Below, one piece after another: positions 10,561 to 20,018 of a stretch of DNA of 64,000 nt. Position 1 is the first letter of the stretch; each line of letters opens with the position of its first letter. A model generated the notes under the pieces. That model did not search any database and was not told where the DNA came from. It worked only from the letters and a program-made list of their open reading frames with translations. Origin of the DNA: Sphingomonas sp. PP-CE-3A-406 (GTDB lineage: Bacteria; Pseudomonadota; Alphaproteobacteria; Sphingomonadales; Sphingomonadaceae). The stretch lies in contig NZ_RCWY01000003.1 of the NCBI RefSeq assembly GCF_003688625.1, forward strand, positions 186,001-250,000, written 5' to 3'. Position numbers and translations under genes: made by a program.

Positions 10561-10946
10561 CGGCGGGCGATTTCAAAGACTGTCGACGCTGCTATCGCAG
10601 CGTACCGCGCATGATGTTATCGCTGGTCATCTTGTCGAGTTCCGCAGCCTAGGATCTGTGCGCGGATAAGGTTCGACTGTTGCAACCTATGATCTGACGC
10701 CGGCGCCCGTCACGGATGGAATGGAAGCTTTCGGCCCTGCCATTAAAGCAATAGCCGCCGTCCTGCCGCGTCACCGGCTTTTCCCCAATACGATCGAGAA
10801 ATAGGCTACCACCTTGTTGGCAAAAGATGGCGCGATAAGGAAAAGACGAGAGTCCGGTTTTGCAAGGAAGACGCCTATAGCCGGCATTGCGTAACCTGCA
10901 CTGCTTCAGGCGCGCACTGAATTCGAGCTGGCAACAGGGGGCACGA
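10561..10946. other. Gene-free 386-bp stretch, possible gene remnants
   Basis: No complete gene is visible. Around 10690-10806 the plus strand has a short open stretch reading DLTPAPVTDGMEAFGPAIK and ending in TAG, and the minus strand has an open stretch containing GGYCFNGRAESFHSIRDG. Neither has a start or a recognisable family. Base composition is less GC-rich than the flanks. It may be decayed sequence at the edge of the accessory stretch that follows. Confidence 0.4.
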
Positions 10947-11639
10947 ATGCTGCGACACTTCGGTGAAGAGATATGGATCGCTGATGGGCCGACAGTGTCC
11001 GTCGCCGGCTTCGCCTATCCCACGCGGATGATCGTCATCCGGCTGTCCGATGGCGCATTATTCGTCTGGTCGCCCACGCCACTATCCATCGAGCTTCGTG
11101 TCGCCATCAATCGCTTGGGGTCGGTCCGTCACATCGTTGCTCCGAATACCTTGCATCATATGTTCGTTGGCCAGTGGCAAACGGCGTACCCGGCAGCACT
11201 ATCATATGCGGTGCCGGCGCTGCGCACCAAGCGGCCGGACTTAAAGTGGGATCGTGACCTTGGGGACGTGCCCGAAGCGGCATGGTCGAGCGAGATCGAT
11301 CAGGTCGTCGTGGGAGGAAATAGGATCACGACCGAGGTCGTGTTCTTCCATCACCAAAGCCGAACCGCGATCTTTACCGACCTTATCCAACACTTTGAGC
11401 CCGGTTGGTTTGGAGGATGGCGAGGCATCGTCGCAAAGCTCGATCTGCTTACCGCGATCAGGCCAACCGTTCCCCGGAAATTTCGAATGACGTTTCGCGA
11501 TCGGAGCGGCGCTCGAAATGCGGTGCAGCGTATCATGGCATGGCCCACGGTGGCGGTACTGACGGCACATGGCGCGCCGATCCCGCATGACGGTCGCGAT
11601 GCAATTGCCCATGCTTTCGAGTGGTTGCTCCGCAAATAG
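10947..11639 (+). CDS. DUF4336 domain-containing protein
   Basis: A 230-residue protein of the DUF4336 family, which looks like a metallo-beta-lactamase-fold relative: MLRHFGEEIWIADGP, then PTRMIVIRLSDGALFVWSP, IVAPNTLHHMFVGQW and a C-terminal VLTAHGAPI segment. The biochemical role of the family is not established. The ATG at 10947 is chosen because of a CAGGGGG ribosome binding site six bases upstream; the frame is open to 10887. It sits in a short, less GC-rich stretch with unrelated neighbours, which suggests acquisition. Confidence 0.8.
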   Translation: MLRHFGEEIWIADGPTVSVAGFAYPTRMIVIRLSDGALFVWSPTPLSIELRVAINRLGSVRHIVAPNTLHHMFVGQWQTAYPAALSYAVPALRTKRPDLKWDRDLGDVPEAAWSSEIDQVVVGGNRITTEVVFFHHQSRTAIFTDLIQHFEPGWFGGWRGIVAKLDLLTAIRPTVPRKFRMTFRDRSGARNAVQRIMAWPTVAVLTAHGAPIPHDGRDAIAHAFEWLLRK

Positions 11640-11647
11640 CGCCTTTT

Positions 11648-11685
11648 CCCGATAAGGATCAGATTGCCCGATAAGGATCAGATTG
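11648..11685. repeat. Perfect 19-bp tandem duplication
   Basis: The unit CCCGATAAGGATCAGATTG occurs twice, head to tail without a gap, nine bases after the stop of the DUF4336 gene. Nothing similar was noticed elsewhere in the window. It is probably a recent local duplication. Confidence 0.9.
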
Positions 11686-11826
11686 GTTGTCACGCCTACC
11701 AGCGAGTGGGTATTGGCAGAGCTTGATGACTGGACAACAGTTCGACGGTAGCCAAGCAGAAAATCGTAGATCGTCAGCCTGGATCAACGGGAACTGCGAG
11801 ACGCTTCGTTGGAGGTAGATCAAGCA

Positions 11827-12810
11827 ATGTTCAGTCGAATAATTGCCATTTTCCTACTGGCGTCGACCGCGCCATCGGCCGCAACTGATCGTGCTCTTGA
11901 ACGAGCATCAAACGGCGAGATGACGGCCATTTTCAACGCGAACCAGACAGCGCGACAAGACCCGAACATCGATTGGGCGCTCGCGGCGGCACCACCCGCG
12001 AGACGGTTCGAAACCACGCTGCGACCGGTAAAGTGCGCTGCCATCACCGGGGCGGACATGCTTCTCGATCGCTCGAATCTTCGCTGGATCGTGGTCGGCG
12101 AAATGCACGGCACCCGTGAAACACCGGAGATCTTTGGTGATCTCGCATGCTTGGCCTCGTCGTCCCATCCGGTAACCGTCGCAGTCGAGCAGACGACAGT
12201 TGATCAGCCCGCTATCGACGATTTCATCGGGTCCAGCGGCGATGCAGCGGCAACATCACGGTTCCTGACGAGCAGACTATGGACCCAGCCCATGAAGGAC
12301 GGCAGGTCCAGCGAGGCATACTTCCACCTTTTCCAAAGATTACGCGTGCTGCGGGCGGCGGGGCGGATCACCAGCGTCGTTGCTTTCCAGCCTTTGTACA
12401 ATCCCGGCCCCGCCGGATTTAAGGCTGGCGATTACGAGAATGCACTCGCCTCGTCACTGGTGAGCAGAGCAGGACAGAACGCGCGCGTGCTCGTCTTGGT
12501 CGGGAACATGCATGCGATGCGAACGGCGCCAGCCTGGGCCAAGTCAGCCTATCTGCCAATGGCCGGCTATCTTCCCACCGAAACCAGCATCAGTCTCGAT
12601 GCAAGATGGAATGGAGGATCATATTGGGCCTGTCCGTCGGACACCAGTTGCGGTCCTCAAACTGCGGCTTCGTCAGGACCGACGCCGGCTCGTGGGATAA
12701 TTATTGACGGTCCCGGTGGACCTTATGACGGCGCACTGAACCTTGGTGTCCGGGTGACAGCCTCACCGCCGCAACCTCAGGCTGCAACTGGACGTTTCCT
12801 GAAGCCATAA
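11827..12810 (+). CDS. Secreted ChaN/Tiki-superfamily-like protein
   Basis: A 327-residue protein with an apparent Sec signal peptide (MFSRIIAIFLLASTAPSAA). The mature part has RWIVVGEMHGTRETPEIF, VTVAVEQTTVDQ and VLVLVGNMHAMR, the pattern of two metal- or catalysis-associated GExHG and G(N/D)xHA motifs seen in ChaN, EreA-like and Tiki/TraB proteins. That superfamily includes haem-binding proteins and hydrolases, so the activity cannot be set from sequence alone. The ATG at 11827 follows a GGAGG site at 11811-11815. Its neighbours are the DUF4336 gene and a convergent MFS transporter. Confidence 0.7.
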   Translation: MFSRIIAIFLLASTAPSAATDRALERASNGEMTAIFNANQTARQDPNIDWALAAAPPARRFETTLRPVKCAAITGADMLLDRSNLRWIVVGEMHGTRETPEIFGDLACLASSSHPVTVAVEQTTVDQPAIDDFIGSSGDAAATSRFLTSRLWTQPMKDGRSSEAYFHLFQRLRVLRAAGRITSVVAFQPLYNPGPAGFKAGDYENALASSLVSRAGQNARVLVLVGNMHAMRTAPAWAKSAYLPMAGYLPTETSISLDARWNGGSYWACPSDTSCGPQTAASSGPTPARGIIIDGPGGPYDGALNLGVRVTASPPQPQAATGRFLKP

Positions 12811-12978
12811 CGAGCTTGTTTTGCTTCGCCCCGGTCCGATTGGAACGGCCAAGCCTTCGCGTAAGCGACGAGTAACGTGAAAGCGCCCGTGACCGTTGCA
12901 CAAACGACCTTTCGCAAAGGGCCGCTTTCCTGAACCCTCTTCCCGAACATCGAACGGGCGGTCTCGGCTTAGCCAATC

Positions 12979-14283
12979 TTATCGCGCATCGCGCAGTGCG
13001 ACGTACGCGTAGCCGATCATCATCACGCAGGCCGCGCCGGCGACGAGATAGGGTAGCGAGTGCTGTGCTTCGTACAGGCCGACGCCGATCGACGGGCCGA
13101 GCACGAAGCTCGCGCCGTTGATCGACGTCACCTTGCCGGCGACCGAGCCTTGCGCGTTCGCGCCTACCGCCAACGACGCGCCGGCGGTGAAGCCCGGGCG
13201 CGTGAAGCCGAAGCCGAGGCTCGCCAGCGCGTAGGCGGTCGCGATCGTGTAGAGCGACGTTGCGATCCCGGTCAGCGCGGTGCCGGCCGCCGCTAGGACC
13301 AGTCCGGTCAGCACGAGTTGCCGCGGGGTCATGTTCAAGCGTGGGATGATGCCCCATTGCGCGAGCAGTGCGGCGCCGGCGCCCATCATCAGGACGATGC
13401 CGGTCGGCTCGAGCGCGAGCGCGGGCGCCAAATGGAGACGGTCGATCACGAGAAAGCCGATCGCCTGCCCCGTCATCGCCTGCGCGTGGCCCATCACCAG
13501 CCCGGCGATCATCCACGCGCGGATGCGGGGGTCGGTATAGCCGACATGCTCGACATGCGATCCCGTCGCCGCTGCGACCGAGGCGCCGGTCGGGGCACCG
13601 CCGATCGAGGGATAGGCCGAACTCGCGCCGTGCGTCTCGTGAGGGGCGACGATCTTGTCGTCGGGCAGCATCCGCCGCACCGTGATCCACACCGCCACGC
13701 CGAACACCGCGAACAGGAACGCGGGGCCTGCCAAGCCGATCTCGACTCCGCCGATCGAGCCGAGGATCAGATACGGCGCGATCGCGGGTCCCAGGATGGT
13801 GCCGAGCCCGAATGCCGAGGCGAGCAAGGTCAGCGCCTTGGTCCGCTCCTCGCGCGTCGTCTCGCCGGCGACGAGCGCCTGTACCGCGGGCGGTGCGGCC
13901 GCGCCGAACGTGCCGTAGATCAGCCGCCCGCCGATGAAGCACAGAAACGCGGTCGTGCCACCGATCCACGCGTTGATCCCCGCGAGCAGGAACACGCCGC
14001 ACAGCGTCAGCGATACGCTGAACCCGCCGACGCCGAGCAGGATCATCGCGCGCCGGCCGTGCCGGTCCGATCGGTTCGCCCAGAACGGTGCGGCGATCAC
14101 CCACAGCAACGCCGATACCGAGAACGCCGCCGCCACCGCGCTGTCGGCGACGCCGAGCGACCGCCCGAGCGCGGGCAGCACAGACTGCAACGCGGTATTC
14201 CCTGCCGCGATCGTCAGCATCACGAGGAACATCAGCGCGAAGCGGCGATCGATCTTCGGGCCGTCCGTCGAGGCTTCGGTCAT
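12979..14283 (-). CDS. MFS transporter
   Basis: A 434-residue polytopic membrane protein with about 12 hydrophobic segments. The loop between segments 2 and 3 reads FWANRSDRHGRRAMILLG, the signature of the major facilitator superfamily, and a long hydrophilic central loop (around LPDDKIVAPHETHG) separates the two halves. It is probably a proton-driven efflux carrier of the drug:H+ antiporter type; the substrate is unknown. The start at 14283 overlaps the stop of the upstream ABM-domain gene by four bases. Confidence 0.9.
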   Translation of the reverse strand: MTEASTDGPKIDRRFALMFLVMLTIAAGNTALQSVLPALGRSLGVADSAVAAAFSVSALLWVIAAPFWANRSDRHGRRAMILLGVGGFSVSLTLCGVFLLAGINAWIGGTTAFLCFIGGRLIYGTFGAAAPPAVQALVAGETTREERTKALTLLASAFGLGTILGPAIAPYLILGSIGGVEIGLAGPAFLFAVFGVAVWITVRRMLPDDKIVAPHETHGASSAYPSIGGAPTGASVAAATGSHVEHVGYTDPRIRAWMIAGLVMGHAQAMTGQAIGFLVIDRLHLAPALALEPTGIVLMMGAGAALLAQWGIIPRLNMTPRQLVLTGLVLAAAGTALTGIATSLYTIATAYALASLGFGFTRPGFTAGASLAVGANAQGSVAGKVTSINGASFVLGPSIGVGLYEAQHSLPYLVAGAACVMMIGYAYVALRDAR

Positions 14284-14603
14284 GACCGCGTCCAGGCATA
14301 GGCGCGTTCGACCCGCGTCACGGTCACCGAATAGTGGTCGTACCAGAGTGCCCGCCCGCGCTCGCGAATCGCAGTGTGCTCGGGATGGTCGCGCCAGGCG
14401 ATCGCCGCGGCGTCGTCCGCCCAATAGCTGACCGTGATGCCCCTGCCGTCCGCTTCGCGTGCGCTGTCGACACCGTGATAGCCGGGCTGTGCGGCGGCCA
14501 GAGCGTCCATCGCCGCCGCCGCCTCGCCATAGCCGGCGGCGTCTGCGCCGTTACGGATCGAGGTGAAAATAACCGCAATCTGGCCTGTACGATCGTCGTT
14601 CAT
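14280..14603 (-). CDS. Antibiotic biosynthesis monooxygenase (ABM) domain protein
   Basis: A 107-residue ferredoxin-like protein of the ABM family. The pattern IAVIFTSIRNGADAAGY...AAQPGYHGVDSAR...ITVSYWADDAAAIAWRDHPEH is typical of ABM proteins that act on small aromatics or haem or serve as general stress proteins. The coupled MFS transporter directly downstream (ATGA overlap) suggests joint handling of a small molecule, but this is inferred from position only. Confidence 0.88.
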   Translation of the reverse strand: MNDDRTGQIAVIFTSIRNGADAAGYGEAAAAMDALAAAQPGYHGVDSAREADGRGITVSYWADDAAAIAWRDHPEHTAIRERGRALWYDHYSVTVTRVERAYAWTRS

Positions 14604-14818
14604 GATCCGTGCTTAAGCGATGCGGTACGCTTGGCAAGCTAAGCAGCGAGGTAGGGGTTTAGGTCACGACAGGGCGGGCGGAAGCGCCTGGTGCGGCACG
14701 ACTTCGCCTTCGGTTCGTCGCCCGATGCAACCCGCGGCCTTGAAACGCGTTCGGAATTCGTGCGACGGGAGGGCCAAAGCCTCGCCAGCGTGCGGGACCC
14801 CTGACCGTAAGGAATGCG

Positions 14819-15433
14819 ATGCCCAGTTCGACCACCGCCACCCGGCGTGCGCGCAGCCGCCCTGCAGGCGTGCCGTCCCCGTGGCAGATGTTCTTTTCGG
14901 GGTTCCTGAAGCACCCCGTCATGGTCGGCTCCATCGTGCCGTCGTCGGACAAGCTGATTCGGAAAATGCTGGGGCCGGTCGACTGGGCGAACTGCAAGCT
15001 GTTCGTCGAATACGGCCCGGGCGTCGGCACGTTCTGTCGGCCGATCCTCGACCGGATGGCGCCCGATGCGACGCTGATCGTGATCGATACCAATCCGGAA
15101 TTCATCCAGTATCTGCGTCACACGATCACCGATCCGCGGTTCGTCGCGGTGCTGGGCTCGGCCGACGCGGTCGAGACGATCGTCGCCGACCACGGCTTCG
15201 AGAAGGCGGATTACGTGCTGTCGGGGCTGCCGTTCTCGACGCTGCCCGCTGGCATCGGCCCGGCGATCGCGGCGGCGACGCACTCGGTCCTGCGCATCGG
15301 TGGCGCGTTCCTGGTCTATCAGTTTTCGCCCAAGGTGAAGGACTTCCTGACGCCGCATTTCGAGTCGATCGACCACGACATGGAGTGGTGGAACGTGCCG
15401 CCCGCCCAGCTGTACTGGGCATGGAAGGCCTGA
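14819..15433 (+). CDS. Class I SAM-dependent methyltransferase, phospholipid N-methyltransferase-like
   Basis: A 204-residue protein. After a basic N-terminus, WQMFFSGFLKHPVMVGSIVPSS and the SAM-binding VEYGPGVGTFCRPIL match the PmtA-like group that methylates phosphatidylethanolamine towards phosphatidylcholine. LVYQFSPKVKDFL lies near the C-terminus. The absence of transmembrane segments fits a soluble enzyme that acts at the membrane surface. rRNA dimethylases are an alternative but fit less well. An AAGGA ribosome binding site precedes the start. Confidence 0.82.
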   Translation: MPSSTTATRRARSRPAGVPSPWQMFFSGFLKHPVMVGSIVPSSDKLIRKMLGPVDWANCKLFVEYGPGVGTFCRPILDRMAPDATLIVIDTNPEFIQYLRHTITDPRFVAVLGSADAVETIVADHGFEKADYVLSGLPFSTLPAGIGPAIAAATHSVLRIGGAFLVYQFSPKVKDFLTPHFESIDHDMEWWNVPPAQLYWAWKA

Positions 15434-15553
15434 CGCAGGCGCGGCCACGCCCGCGCCGCTGCGCAAAGCGAAGCGTAGGCGCGGCGTCAGGCCCGGCCGG
15501 CGGGTCGGCTGGATAGCCGAACCCGTCCGACGGCGGCTTTGCCGGCGGCGCTG
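15434..15553. repeat. Family H repeat, copy 1 (abuts a stop codon)
   Basis: About 120 bp that begins at the stop codon of the methyltransferase gene and matches, with small differences, the reverse complement of 17516-17624, which abuts the prs stop. Shared blocks include GGCGCGGCCACGCC, a CCGGCCGGCGG block and GCTTTGCCG. Several short hairpins can form. No coding potential is seen. Confidence 0.75.
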
Positions 15554-15598
15554 ATGTGGTCCTAATTAGGCCCCAGGGGCGCTGACGCTGTTCTGTGG

Positions 15599-15633
15599 GG
15601 CTCTGGATCCTGACTTTCGTCAGGATGACGGAG
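15599..15633. repeat. Family B repeat, single arm
   Basis: One arm of the family B inverted repeat, containing CTGGATCCTGACTTTCGTCA followed by GGATGACGG. The arm itself forms a hairpin (CCTGAC-TTTC-GTCAGG). Two-armed copies lie at 17403-17488, 30351-30433, 37815-37897 and 62092-62176. It precedes the convergent cardiolipin-synthase-like gene. Confidence 0.85.
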
Positions 15634-15672
15634 TGGGCCAGAAGGCCCTCGCCACCGCCCCCGCCCCCGCCC

Positions 15673-16833
15673 CTACTCGTCGATCCCGAAGTTCAGCCCG
15701 CGCGACAGGCTCGGGTCCACCACCGCGACCAGGAAATACGCGCCGAGCTGCTTCAGGCGCTGCACCCAGCCGGTGTTCGCCTTGTACAGCGCCGCGGTGA
15801 CCTCGACCGATTTCGCGACCTCGCCGTCGACGTAGCGCCGGACATGGCCCGCGAACGCCGCGTCCTCGATCCGCAGCATGAGCTCCATGTTGATGAACAG
15901 GCTGCGCATGTCGAAGTTCGCCGAGCCGATATGGACGACGTCGTCGATCACGTAGAGCTTGGTATGCAGCTTGGTCGGCTGATATTCGAACAGCCGCACG
16001 CCCTTGCGCAACAACCCGGCATAGGTGAACCGCGCCGCGGCGATCGTCGCGTTGTTGTCCGATTTGCTCGCGGTGACGACCCGGACCCCGGCGTTGCGAC
16101 GGCCGGCGTGATCGAGCCGCCGCAGCAGCGCGGGGCTCGGCGTGAAATAGCCCGCGATGACGTCGATCCGCGAGCCGCGCCGCATGTCGTCGCGCACCGC
16201 GCGCGCCCAGGGCGAGAGCTTTCGCGTGGGGCCGCCGATCAGCCAACGCGTCGTCCCCTGCGTCTCGCTCCACTTCGCCAGCGCGGCGGTCAGGCGTCGC
16301 AGCTTGCCCTTGGGCTCGTGGATCCACGCCTGCAACGCATCGAAATAGCCCGCCAGCCGCCCAGCGGCAGGGCCCTCGACCAGCAGCCCCAGATCGCGCC
16401 ACGCCTGTTCGGCGGCGGTACCGAAATAATCGTCCTCGATGTTAAAGCCACCGATGATGATCCGCGATTCGTCCGCGAGCGCGAGCTTCTGGTGATTCCG
16501 CAACAGATAGCGTCGGCCGAACCGCGCGGAGAACCGGCACACCGACACGTTGGCGGCCTCGAGCGGTTCGAAGAACGCGTGCGACGCGTCGTCGCTGCCG
16601 AACCCGTCGACGATCAGCGATACCTCGACGCCGCGCTGGGCGGCCGCGATCAGCGCGGCGTTGACGCGCTTGCCCGAGTCATCGTCGGCGTAGATGTAAT
16701 ACAGCACGCGCAACGTGCGCTCGGCGCCGTCGATCAGCGCGAGCACCGCATCGAGCCGCCGGGGGCCGGTGTCGAGCAGCGTCAGCCGGTTGCCATCGAC
16801 GGTGAAGCTGGGTTGTTCGGCGGGTTCGTCCAT
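15673..16833 (-). CDS. Phospholipase D family protein, cardiolipin synthase-like
   Basis: A 386-residue protein with two HKD-type half sites: HQKLALADESRIIIGGFN in the first half and HTKLYVIDDVVHIGSANFD in the second. This is the arrangement of cardiolipin synthases and related phosphatidyltransferases. It has no N-terminal transmembrane segments, like ClsB/ClsC types. The ATG at 16833 is chosen; a GTG at 16851 and a TTG at 16869 are in frame upstream. The phosphatidylglycerol-using reaction is inferred from the family. Confidence 0.88.
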   Translation of the reverse strand: MDEPAEQPSFTVDGNRLTLLDTGPRRLDAVLALIDGAERTLRVLYYIYADDDSGKRVNAALIAAAQRGVEVSLIVDGFGSDDASHAFFEPLEAANVSVCRFSARFGRRYLLRNHQKLALADESRIIIGGFNIEDDYFGTAAEQAWRDLGLLVEGPAAGRLAGYFDALQAWIHEPKGKLRRLTAALAKWSETQGTTRWLIGGPTRKLSPWARAVRDDMRRGSRIDVIAGYFTPSPALLRRLDHAGRRNAGVRVVTASKSDNNATIAAARFTYAGLLRKGVRLFEYQPTKLHTKLYVIDDVVHIGSANFDMRSLFINMELMLRIEDAAFAGHVRRYVDGEVAKSVEVTAALYKANTGWVQRLKQLGAYFLVAVVDPSLSRGLNFGIDE

Positions 16834-16951
16834 GCGCCGCGTGATGGACACGAGGCGGGCCGGTGGCAACCCGCGGCGGATTTCTTGACTATGCGGGCCA
16901 TACCCCCTAGGCGACGCATTCTCATTCTATCGTTGTTACGAAGGAAGCCGC

Positions 16952-17296
16952 ATGGCGCGCGTTACCGTCGAGGATTGTGTCGACAAGATCCCCAACCGGT
17001 TCGACCTGGTGTTGTTCGCGGCCCAGCGTGCGCGCCAGATCTCGGGCGGCGCCGAACTGACGCTCGAGCGCGACCGCGACAAGAACCCAGTCGTCGCGCT
17101 GCGCGAGATCGCCGACGAGAACGTCAAGCCGGCGCATCTCAAGGAACAGGTCATTCAGGGCCTGCAGAAGGTTCGCGTCGACGACGACGACGAAGTCGAT
17201 GCAGTCGGCAGCCTGTCGGCGTCGGCTGAGGCGCTTCGTCTGACTGCCGCCGCGCCGCCGCGGAACCAGAATCTGGGTGCCGATTACGAGGGCTGA
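16952..17296 (+). CDS. rpoZ: DNA-directed RNA polymerase omega subunit
   Basis: A 114-residue omega subunit that binds the beta' C-terminal tail and stabilises RNA polymerase. [29 protein letters not shown] is the canonical N-terminus and [15 protein letters not shown] the central helix. The acidic C-terminal extension (VDDDDEVD) is common in alphaproteobacteria. A GAAGGA ribosome binding site sits upstream and an intrinsic terminator directly downstream, so it is probably monocistronic. Confidence 0.97.
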   Translation: MARVTVEDCVDKIPNRFDLVLFAAQRARQISGGAELTLERDRDKNPVVALREIADENVKPAHLKEQVIQGLQKVRVDDDDEVDAVGSLSASAEALRLTAAAPPRNQNLGADYEG

Positions 17297-17320
17297 TCGG
17301 CTCTTCTGATTGGTATCGTG

Positions 17321-17356
17321 AAAGACCCGCGGCACGCCGAGTGCCGCGGGTCTTTT
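17321..17356 (+). terminator. Intrinsic terminator of rpoZ
   Basis: Perfect 14-bp arms AAAGACCCGCGGCA and TGCCGCGGGTCTTT flank a seven-base loop, with a short T run at the 3' end. It lies 24 bases after the rpoZ stop. The symmetric A and T ends mean it could also work on transcripts from the opposite strand. Confidence 0.92.
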
Positions 17357-17402
17357 CGTGTCTGGCGCTGTGAGTTGGTGTGAAGGCGTTCACGAACCCC
17401 TT

Positions 17403-17488
17403 CCGTCATCCTGACGAAAGTCAAGACCCAGAGCCACAGGCGCCATCGTTCGTAACCCTGGATCCTGACTTTCGTCAGGATGACGGAG
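17403..17488. repeat. Family B inverted repeat, copy 2
   Basis: Two arms, left CCGTCATCCTGACGAAAGTC and right CCTGACTTTCGTCAGGATGA, flank about 40 bases of loop. It lies in the 328-bp space between rpoZ and prs, which otherwise holds only the terminator and a family H repeat. Confidence 0.88.
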
Positions 17489-17515
17489 GCAGAGGTGGTC
17501 TCAGTTGGCGCGCCG

Positions 17516-17624
17516 TCGGCAAAGCCGTCGTCGGACGGTTCGGCTTTAGCCGACCGCCGGCCGTGCCGGGCGCTGCCCGCCTTTAGCGGGCATCGGCGCG
17601 GCGTGGCCGCGCCTGCGCCCGTCA
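17516..17624. repeat. Family H repeat, copy 2 (abuts the prs stop)
   Basis: In reverse complement this matches 15434-15553 along most of its length and, like that copy, begins directly at a gene stop codon (prs). It includes the blocks GGCGCGGCCACGCC and GGCGGTCGGCT. No coding potential is seen. Confidence 0.75.
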
Positions 17625-18563
17625 TCAGTCAAACAGGCTCGACACTGACGTCTCGTCCGCAATCCGCTTGATCGCCTCGCCGAGCAATGGCGCGATCTGG
17701 AGATGACGGATCTTGCCGTGCGCGCCCTTGATCACGTCGTGGTTGCCGATCGAGTCGGTAATGACGAGTTCGCGCAGTTCCGAGCCCTCGACGCGCGCGA
17801 CCGCGCCGCCCGACAGCACGCCGTGCGTGACATAGGCGACAACGTCCTCGGCGCCCGCTTCCTTCAACGCCGCCGCGGCGTTGCACAGCGTGCCCGCCGA
17901 ATCGACGATGTCGTCGACCAGGATGCAGAAGCGCCCCTCGACCTCGCCGATGATGTTCATCACTTCCGACTCGCCAGCACGCTCGCGGCGCTTGTCGACG
18001 ATCGCGAGCGGGGCGTTGTCGAGCCGCTTGGCGAGCACGCGCGCACGGACCACGCCGCCGACGTCGGGCGACACGACCATCAAATTCTTGCCCTTGAACC
18101 GCGCGAGGATATCCGCGGACATCACCGGCGCCGCGTAAAGATTGTCGGTCGGGATATCGAAGAAGCCCTGGATCTGGCCGGCATGCAGGTCGACCGACAG
18201 CACGCGGTTCGCGCCCGCCACGGTGATCAGGTTGGCGACGAGCTTGGCCGAGATCGGCGTGCGCGGGCCGGGTTTGCGGTCCTGCCTGGCGTACCCCATG
18301 TACGGGATCACCGCGGTAATTCGCCGCGCCGACGCACGCTTCAGCGCGTCGATCATGATCAGCAGTTCCATGAGATTGTCGTTGGCGGGGTAGCCGGTCG
18401 ACTGGATCACGAACACGTCCTCGCCGCGGACGTTCTCGTTGATCTCGACGAAGACCTCCTCGTCCGCGAACCGCCGCACGCTGACGTCGGTCAGCGGGGT
18501 TTCGAGATAGGCGGCGATCTCCTGCGCGAGAGGCAGGTTCGAATTGCCGGTCATCAGTTTCAT
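17625..18563 (-). CDS. prs: Ribose-phosphate pyrophosphokinase (PRPP synthetase)
   Basis: A 312-residue enzyme that makes PRPP from ribose 5-phosphate and [20 protein letters not shown] starts the protein; [25 protein letters not shown] and the PRPP loop [13 protein letters not shown] are all present. The frame stays open far upstream, but the ATG at 18563 fits the family length and is preceded by GGGGAAG. A 96-bp divergent promoter region separates it from gltX. A double TGA ends the gene. Confidence 0.97.
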   Translation of the reverse strand: MKLMTGNSNLPLAQEIAAYLETPLTDVSVRRFADEEVFVEINENVRGEDVFVIQSTGYPANDNLMELLIMIDALKRASARRITAVIPYMGYARQDRKPGPRTPISAKLVANLITVAGANRVLSVDLHAGQIQGFFDIPTDNLYAAPVMSADILARFKGKNLMVVSPDVGGVVRARVLAKRLDNAPLAIVDKRRERAGESEVMNIIGEVEGRFCILVDDIVDSAGTLCNAAAALKEAGAEDVVAYVTHGVLSGGAVARVEGSELRELVITDSIGNHDVIKGAHGKIRHLQIAPLLGEAIKRIADETSVSSLFD

Positions 18564-18659
18564 GAAAGTCTTCCCCGCTCGATCACGCGCACCCCTTAGG
18601 CGTACGAATCGTGTGGTGGAAGGGTTTGCCCGACGACGCACTCCCACTAGAGCGGCGAG

Positions 18660-19985
18660 ATGACCGTGATCACCCGTTTCGCCCCCTCGCCCACCGGCCG
18701 GCTGCATGTCGGCAATATCCGCACCGCGCTCCACAACTGGATGTTCGCGCGGGCCAATGGCGGGAAGTTCGTGCTCAGGATCGACGACACCGATCCCGAA
18801 CGCAGCGAAGAACGTTTCGTCGACGCGATCCGCGCCGATCTCGACTGGCTCGGGATGACGCCCGACGCGGAGGAGCGGCAGTCGGCACGGTTCGCTTTGT
18901 ACGAGGCGCGGTTCGCCGAGTTGGTCGCGAGCGGGCATGTCTATCCCGCGTACGAGACGTCGCAGGAGCTCGACCTGAAGCGGAAGATACAGGCCGGGCG
19001 CGGGTTGCCGCCGATCTATGATCGTGCTGCGCTTGCGTTGGACGACGACGCGCGGGCGAAGCTGGAAGCGGACGGTGTGAAGCCGCATTGGCGGTTCAAG
19101 CTCGATCACGACTCGGCGATCGCATGGGACGATCTGATCCGCGGCGCGGCGCATTTCGAGGCGAAGACGATGAGCGATCCGGTCATCCGGCGCGCGGACG
19201 GATCGTGGCTGTATATGCTGCCGTCGGCGATCGACGATGCCGAGATGGGGGTCACGCACGTGGTGCGCGGCGAGGATCATGTGTCGAACACTGCGCTCCA
19301 GTTGCAGATGTTTGCCGCGCTCGGCGTGGCCCCGCCGCGGTTTGCGCACGAGGCGTTGCTGACCGGTGCGGAGGGGAAACTGTCGAAGCGACTCGGCTCG
19401 CTTGGCGTGGATCATTTCCGCGAGGTCGGGATCGAGCCGCAGGCGGTGCGTGCGCTGCTCGCGCGGATCGGGACGAGCGATCCGGTCGAACCGATCGCCG
19501 ACGCTGCGCCGCTCATCGCGGGGTTCGATTTCGCGCGGTTCGGGCGCGCGCCGGCCCGGTTCGACGAGGCGGAACTGGCGGCGTTGAATGCGCGGATTTT
19601 GCATGCGCTGCCGTATGAGGCGGTGGCCGCGCGGTTGCCTGGGGGCATGGACGTGGCGGCTTGGGAGGCGGTGCGGCCGAACCTGGTGACGCTGGCGGAT
19701 GCGGCGGACTGGTGGGGTGTGATCGAGGGGCCGGTCGCGGTCGAGGGCGACATCGATGCGGCGTATCTCGATCAGGCGCTGGTGGCGGCTGGGGAGATCG
19801 ACTGGTCGAGCGATCCCTGGCACGCGCTGACGGCTCGGTTGAAGGCGGAGACGGGGCGGAAGGGTAAGGGGTTGTTCCTGCCGCTGCGTCGCGCGCTGAC
19901 CGGGCGTGATCATGGGCCGGACATGGCGGCGTTGTTGCCGCTGATCGGGCGGGAGCGGGCTTTGGAGCGACTCGCGGCGCGCTGA
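18660..19985 (+). CDS. gltX: Glutamate--tRNA ligase
   Basis: A 441-residue class I aminoacyl-tRNA synthetase. The HIGH-type motif is in [19 protein letters not shown] and the KMSKS-type motif in [20 protein letters not shown] supports the GluRS group. At 441 residues it is shorter than many GluRS (about 470). Sphingomonads often carry two gltX genes, and this one may be either the discriminating form or the one acting on tRNA-Gln for the transamidation route; sequence alone does not decide. Confidence 0.94.
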   Translation: MTVITRFAPSPTGRLHVGNIRTALHNWMFARANGGKFVLRIDDTDPERSEERFVDAIRADLDWLGMTPDAEERQSARFALYEARFAELVASGHVYPAYETSQELDLKRKIQAGRGLPPIYDRAALALDDDARAKLEADGVKPHWRFKLDHDSAIAWDDLIRGAAHFEAKTMSDPVIRRADGSWLYMLPSAIDDAEMGVTHVVRGEDHVSNTALQLQMFAALGVAPPRFAHEALLTGAEGKLSKRLGSLGVDHFREVGIEPQAVRALLARIGTSDPVEPIADAAPLIAGFDFARFGRAPARFDEAELAALNARILHALPYEAVAARLPGGMDVAAWEAVRPNLVTLADAADWWGVIEGPVAVEGDIDAAYLDQALVAAGEIDWSSDPWHALTARLKAETGRKGKGLFLPLRRALTGRDHGPDMAALLPLIGRERALERLAAR

Positions 19986-20018
19986 TCGAGCGTCCCCGAA
20001 GGTCGCCCGAAAAAGCCT

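Noticed and set aside
10640..10810. Transposase remnant in the gene-free stretch after hemD
   Set aside because: Short open stretches on both strands lack any motif of a known transposase family, and no terminal inverted repeats or target duplications were found.
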